DNA from: an uncultured Verrucomicrobia subdivision 3 bacterium
GTDB lineage: Bacteria; Verrucomicrobiota; Verrucomicrobiia; Limisphaerales; UBA8199
Direction: 5' to 3'
DNA length: 52,188 nt
Assembly (NCBI GenBank): GCA_903913865.1
Contig: CAIWMU010000223.1
Location: 1-52,188, forward strand
Shown here: piece after piece, positions 48,845-52,188 of the stretch
Layout: each line of letters begins with the position of its first letter
Position numbering within the stretch: position 1 is the first letter of the stretch
Translations under genes and position numbers: made by a program
The notes under the pieces: model-generated
The model's database searches: none
What the model was told of the DNA's origin: nothing
Seen by the model: only the letters and a program-made list of their open reading frames with translations

Positions 48845-50071
48845 TCAAGGCGTCTTCCGCAGGCGGAAGAACCTCGCAGTAGTGTCGATCGGAATCGATG
48901 CCTTGTTCATCTTCTCGACGACCCAGATATTCGGCTGGGGGTCAATATCCGAGAATGCCCCGGGCGAGAGGCTGGGTGCGGCCTGAATGGCCACAGCATT
49001 GACGGAGGACGGCCATGAAAGAAGAGCCTCACCCGCAGACAGGGAGACGGTCAACTGCGGCTGCCCGATCTCAAAAACAACCCCACCCAGCGCAGATGTC
49101 CCTATGATCAACCGCTTCCCATCCGGCATGACATCCAGACCAAAGTATTGATCCGTGTAGCCGGTGACTGCATCCAGTTCGGCTTTCGCATAGGTGGCGT
49201 AAAGGGAACCCAACTGGGTCGCGCTGGTCATGTTGTAAACCTGAATGCCATTATCGGTGGTTTGCACATAGAGATAGCCTCCACGTTCCAACACTGTCCA
49301 CACGCCGAAGCTGCCACCACCCGTCAACGTTCCCGCATTCCCGAGCAGGGTCTCAGCGCCCGTGGCCAGATTGACCGCATAGAAATTGGGATTGTTGTTC
49401 TGGTTGCCATCTCCGTAGTAGGCATAGCCTGGATAGCGGTCCCCCACCCGGACGTTCCTGATCCGTGTGCTCACGCCCGTGGTGATGTAGCCATTCGCAT
49501 TCCACCGGGTGTTGGGCGCCACAGAGAATGGCTCTGCTGTCACATCCGTCAGATAGAGGCGCTTCCGGCTTGAAGATGGATTGTAAATTGTGTGAATGAT
49601 CGTTTTGTCGTCCGCCCAATCAAAACCCTCCACCGTCTGGTTCCCTGGAGTTGCTGTGTCCACAACGTTGCTGCCGTTGTAGTCATAGCGTGAAAAGGTC
49701 GTCGAGAGGGCTGCCCCGCTGCTGGACCCAAGAATGTAACTATTGCGCAACGCTCCCCGGAATGGAGCCACCATGCGATGCTCCTTGGGCGTCACCCCGT
49801 CACGAACCATCAGATCCGGGATCGGCGACCCGATCGGATACCGGCCAAATGCAGGAGTGACTATCTGCCCCACGTAATCAAACCCGTCAAAAAAACGCGG
49901 GTTGAACGTGCTGCTCCATGGGACCCCAATGTCATCCGCCAGATGGAGGATGACGCCCAATTGCAGTTCCTGGGGTTGCATCGGCTGGGCTTGAGCAACG
50001 CAGGCGGCCAGAAGGGCGGCGACAGAAACCATGCGGGTGGTGAGCTGGGTTAAGCGATTTATTGGGTGCAT
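48845..50071 (-). CDS. Secreted protein of unknown function with verrucomicrobial C-terminal tail
   Basis: 408 residues from ATG 50071. A signal peptide (TRMVSVAALLAACVAQAQP) precedes a beta-rich body with YNGSNVVDTATPGNQTVEGF, YLTDVTAEPFSVAP and LDVMPDGKRLIIGTSALGGV; the latter parts look like propeller blades. The end (AGEALLSWPSSVNAVAIQAA ... FFRLRK) is the LSW...FFRLR tail found on many secreted proteins in this phylum. It is probably a surface-exposed propeller protein. Function unknown. Confidence 0.78.
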   Translation of the reverse strand: MHPINRLTQLTTRMVSVAALLAACVAQAQPMQPQELQLGVILHLADDIGVPWSSTFNPRFFDGFDYVGQIVTPAFGRYPIGSPIPDLMVRDGVTPKEHRMVAPFRGALRNSYILGSSSGAALSTTFSRYDYNGSNVVDTATPGNQTVEGFDWADDKTIIHTIYNPSSSRKRLYLTDVTAEPFSVAPNTRWNANGYITTGVSTRIRNVRVGDRYPGYAYYGDGNQNNNPNFYAVNLATGAETLLGNAGTLTGGGSFGVWTVLERGGYLYVQTTDNGIQVYNMTSATQLGSLYATYAKAELDAVTGYTDQYFGLDVMPDGKRLIIGTSALGGVVFEIGQPQLTVSLSAGEALLSWPSSVNAVAIQAAPSLSPGAFSDIDPQPNIWVVEKMNKASIPIDTTARFFRLRKTP

Positions 50072-50225
50072 AATTAAACCCGTTGTGACAGATCGAAGAC
50101 GGCGCGTCAAGCGATATCCCCAGAAAATCGCGAATAAATTTTTAGACCATCACTTCAATGGCACCCCGTGAAGATCCGACCACCCGTCCCGCCGCCATGA
50201 AGCAATCAGGAAAAGGAACGTCCTC

Positions 50226-51032
50226 CTACCCGCCCGCTCCAGCCTTCCAATTCAGAACAGAGTGGTTTCCACAGCGGTTGCTCCCGGCGATGGCGCTTGA
50301 AATGAACTGCTTGGCCTCCGCAACAGCCTTGGGCAGGGACATTCCGCGCGCCAGGCAACCTGCGATCGCCGCCGAATAGGTGCACCCGGTCCCATGTGTG
50401 CTGACTCCCCGGACAAACGGGGCGCTCAGGACCAGTTCCTCACGGCCATCGAAAAAGATGTCCACCGCCTGAGTCATCCCCCGCAGGTGCCCCCCCTTGA
50501 GGAGCACTGCGCAACCAAACCGGCCATGAAGCTGACTCGCCGCCGCCCTCAGGTCCTCGACATCGTCCAGAGGCCTTTCCGCCAGAATGATCGCCTCATC
50601 GAGGTTGGGAGTGATCAGGGTGGCGAGGGGGAGGAGATCGTGGACCAGCGCCCGCATGGCGTCCGGTTTCAGCAACCGGGCCCCGCTCGTGGCGACCATG
50701 ACGGGATCGACCACCAGCGGGAGTTTGGTGGCCTTCAAAGTCTCAACAACGGCACGGATAATCCCCCTGGAGTAGAGCATGCCCGTTTTGATGGCGGAGG
50801 GGGGCATCCCCTCGAGCACGGCCTGGATCTGGGCTCGCAGAATTTCGGTCCGGCAAGGCTGGATGCCTCGCACGCCTGACGGGTTTTGGGCGGTCAAGCA
50901 GGTGATGGCAGTCGTCCCATGCACCCCCAGGGCCGAAAAAGTCATTAGATCGGCCTGAATTCCAGCCCCGCCGCCGCTATCGGACCCGGCGATGGTCAAA
51001 GCCACGGGCCTGCTGCTCAATCGTTTTCCCAT
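50226..51032 (-). CDS. thiD: Hydroxymethylpyrimidine/phosphomethylpyrimidine kinase ThiD
   Basis: 268 residues. ThiD phosphorylates the pyrimidine half of thiamin twice. The ribokinase-fold motifs are all present: ALTIAGSDSGGGAGIQADLM at the start (substrate loop), a long TAITCLTAQNPSGV, VVDPVMVATSGARLL, ITPNLDEA, LLKGGHLRG, and the anion-hole/ATP motif STHGTGCTYSAAIAGCLARG. No TPP riboswitch-like sequence is seen upstream, and no other thi gene is nearby. Confidence 0.95.
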   Translation of the reverse strand: MGKRLSSRPVALTIAGSDSGGGAGIQADLMTFSALGVHGTTAITCLTAQNPSGVRGIQPCRTEILRAQIQAVLEGMPPSAIKTGMLYSRGIIRAVVETLKATKLPLVVDPVMVATSGARLLKPDAMRALVHDLLPLATLITPNLDEAIILAERPLDDVEDLRAAASQLHGRFGCAVLLKGGHLRGMTQAVDIFFDGREELVLSAPFVRGVSTHGTGCTYSAAIAGCLARGMSLPKAVAEAKQFISSAIAGSNRCGNHSVLNWKAGAGG

Positions 51033-51162
51033 GTCAGGAAGTTAGGAGTTGAACGGGCCAAAGTCAGCCCAAAACCCAGCATCCCCCCCGTCCCGGCCAG
51101 TCGTTTGGGGTTGCCCGGAGAATTTGCCTGAATAAAGTGTTGCCACAACCCAATGTTTCCGT

Positions 51163-51190
51163 TTGACTTGAGGCAGTCCCGGCACATAAT
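51163..51190 (+). promoter_or_regulatory. Candidate sigma-70 promoter of the FHA gene
   Basis: TTGACT (51163-51168), a 16-bp spacer, and CATAAT (51185-51190), five of six bases of the -10 consensus. The start point would be near 51197, leaving a leader of about 12 nt before the ATG at 51209, with no room for a full Shine-Dalgarno. Confidence 0.6.
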
Positions 51191-51208
51191 GCCGCTACCT
51201 AAAAACGT

Positions 51209-51724
51209 ATGGCGAAACTTGTTCTCCTTAGCGCGGGCTTGACTGGTCGCACCCACGAGTTGAAGGTGGAAAAAACCACCATCGGCAGAGTGGAGGACAA
51301 TACCTTTCCCATCACGGAGGCATCCGTCTCCAGCCACCACTGCGAAATAATCCTGAAGGGTGAGGACGTCGTCGTCAAAGACCTCGGATCCACCAACGGA
51401 ACCTTCATTGCAGGCGAAAAGATCACCGAGAGTGTGCTGAAGCCGGGACAAATCCTGCGGCTTGGTCAGATCGAGATGCGCCTTGAGACGGAAGCCACAC
51501 CGGCCCCATCCGCCAAACGGCTGGATCAAACCATGGTCATGCAACGGGGCGTTCAGCTGAGCGAACTTGAGGCGGGCGGTGGAAAACCGGCCTTTGACAA
51601 AAGCGGTTCAGGTTTTTCGAAGAAGGATAACAAGGTAAACAAGATTTTCCTCTTCGCCGGAATTGGCATGGGATTGGTGATCGTGGGGCTCCTGCTCTAC
51701 GTCTTCCTGATCGCAAGCAAGTAA
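51209..51724 (+). CDS. FHA-domain protein with C-terminal membrane anchor
   Basis: 171 residues. The N-terminal half is an FHA domain, which binds phosphothreonine peptides: TIGRVEDNTFPI, SVSSHHCEI, VVKDLGSTNGTFI and GQILRLGQIEMRLE contain the conserved Gly-Arg, Ser-x-x-His and Thr-Asn-Gly. A linker rich in Ser/Gly/Lys (ELEAGGGKPAFDKSGSGFSK) follows, then one membrane helix at the end (FLFAGIGMGLVIVGLLLYVF), so the domain would face the cytoplasm as a tail-anchored protein. No kinase or phosphatase gene is in the window. The linker Thr/Ser may be a target. Divergent from thiD, 176 bp away. Confidence 0.88.
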   Translation: MAKLVLLSAGLTGRTHELKVEKTTIGRVEDNTFPITEASVSSHHCEIILKGEDVVVKDLGSTNGTFIAGEKITESVLKPGQILRLGQIEMRLETEATPAPSAKRLDQTMVMQRGVQLSELEAGGGKPAFDKSGSGFSKKDNKVNKIFLFAGIGMGLVIVGLLLYVFLIASK

Positions 51725-52129
51725 CCGGTCCCCCGAAGGTCCCCTGCCGGGGAGCCTTCAAATGTTCCATCTTTCGAGGTGGTCCCTTGCGGGATTCACC
51801 CCATTCGCGCTTCGCCCCGGACCCAAACACCACCCTCTTTGGGATGGGTTTATCCGAATGCGCGGGCCCGGGACATCCTTGTTCGCAACGCGTTCCCAGT
51901 GAACAATTTATGTCGCCCCTACAGGGCTTTTGTGCTTTTTGTCCCGTTTACCCAGGGGGTTGCCTTGGTCTGTCTCAGTCCGGGCCGTTGGCCCTCCGGG
52001 ACGTCCCGCGCAGGCACCCAACCCGCCCCGAAAAGCAGACCCGGGCCGGTCTAACCCGACTTTCGCACCCCACCCCCTGGACAGGGGGGTATGACTTCTG
52101 TAAGTGGTTGATAGACAACGGTTGGAATT
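51725..52129. repeat. Palindrome mosaic, block D (gene-free right end)
   Basis: GCCC-CTACA-GGGC (51915-51927), a CCCAGGGGGTTGCC segment with poor symmetry (51951-51964), GGGCC-GTT-GGCCC (51982-51994), GGGACGTCCC (51998-52007) and CCCCCT-GGAC-AGGGGG (52073-52088). The order of the first three elements is the same as in block B (13094-13171). The first 150 bp after the FHA gene include an imperfect AAGG..CCCC/GGGG..CCTT hairpin (about 51736-51758), possibly its terminator. No gene is supported. Confidence 0.75.
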
Positions 52130-52157
52130 TTGATTCTTGCTTTGTAGGGACTATAAC
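52130..52157 (+). promoter_or_regulatory. Candidate promoter reading out of the window
   Basis: TTGATT (52130-52135), a 16-bp spacer, and TATAAC (52152-52157). An ATG at 52169 opens MNFSLR and runs off the end. If this is the start codon the transcript would be nearly leaderless. Too little is in the window to call the gene. Confidence 0.4.
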
Positions 52158-52188
52158 TGTCGATTTCCATGAATTTCTCTTTACGCGC

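Noticed and set aside
51033-51208. TPP riboswitch ahead of thiD
   Set aside because: The conserved CUGAGA-type core and paired arms of the TPP aptamer are not seen on the minus strand upstream of the thiD start.

Overview
The window looks like chromosome of a GC-rich member of the Verrucomicrobiota. The lineage call rests on two prepilin-type proteins with the [21 protein letters not shown]-terminus and an H-X9-DG motif, a giant secreted protein built of MBG, cadherin-like, FN3 and NHL modules, Tat-exported Gfo/Idh/MocA dehydrogenase, GDSL esterases and GH38-like enzyme, and secreted proteins ending in FFRLRK-like tails. I see no rRNA, tRNA, IS element, integrase, CRISPR array or phage genes.

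Layout. 1-10245 (minus): one unbroken reading frame of 3415 codons, cut by the left edge. 10246-11768 and 13059-13633: gene-free stretches holding mosaics of short palindromes, on either side of a LysR-type regulator and a divergent acyl carrier protein gene. 13634-18701 (plus): a three-gene operon with ATGA overlaps, encoding two amidohydrolase-fold proteins and a PLC-like phosphodiesterase. 18702-19906: a prepilin-type gene with a well-formed candidate sigma-54 promoter, a tandem palindrome upstream of it, and an intrinsic terminator. 19916-24483: rimO and glnD, convergent. 24655-27135: a zinc-ribbon membrane protein, a second prepilin-type protein and a D,D-carboxypeptidase. 27157-34901 (minus): a five-gene copper/silver-type export operon (two small Cys-containing secreted proteins, TolC-like, CusB-like and CusA-like), with a divergent outer-membrane barrel gene at 35156. 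36226-40359: a small Lys/Ala-rich histone-H1-like protein, a subtilisin-like protease and a histone-deacetylase-family enzyme. 40741-50071: mainly secreted carbohydrate-related enzymes. 50226-51724: thiD and a divergent FHA-domain membrane protein. 51725-52188: another palindrome mosaic and a promoter reading out of the window.

What stands out. (1) In the giant protein, three six-bladed NHL propellers each appear to be inserted inside an FN3-like domain, and a fourth FN3 copy in the same chain is uninterrupted. (2) The gene-free regions carry hairpins with constant GTT/GAT/AAC triloops and arms that vary while staying complementary. (3) The prepilin gene's upstream region has the geometry of an enhancer-dependent sigma-54 promoter. 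(4) The CusA-like pump carries an extra membrane segment and a C-terminal DUF3347-like domain usually found on the adaptor subunit. (5) An H1-like protein and a deacetylase-fold enzyme lie about 3 kb apart.

All family assignments come from reading motifs by eye; no database search was run. Start codons were chosen by signal peptide, family start and Shine-Dalgarno spacing where these were visible.
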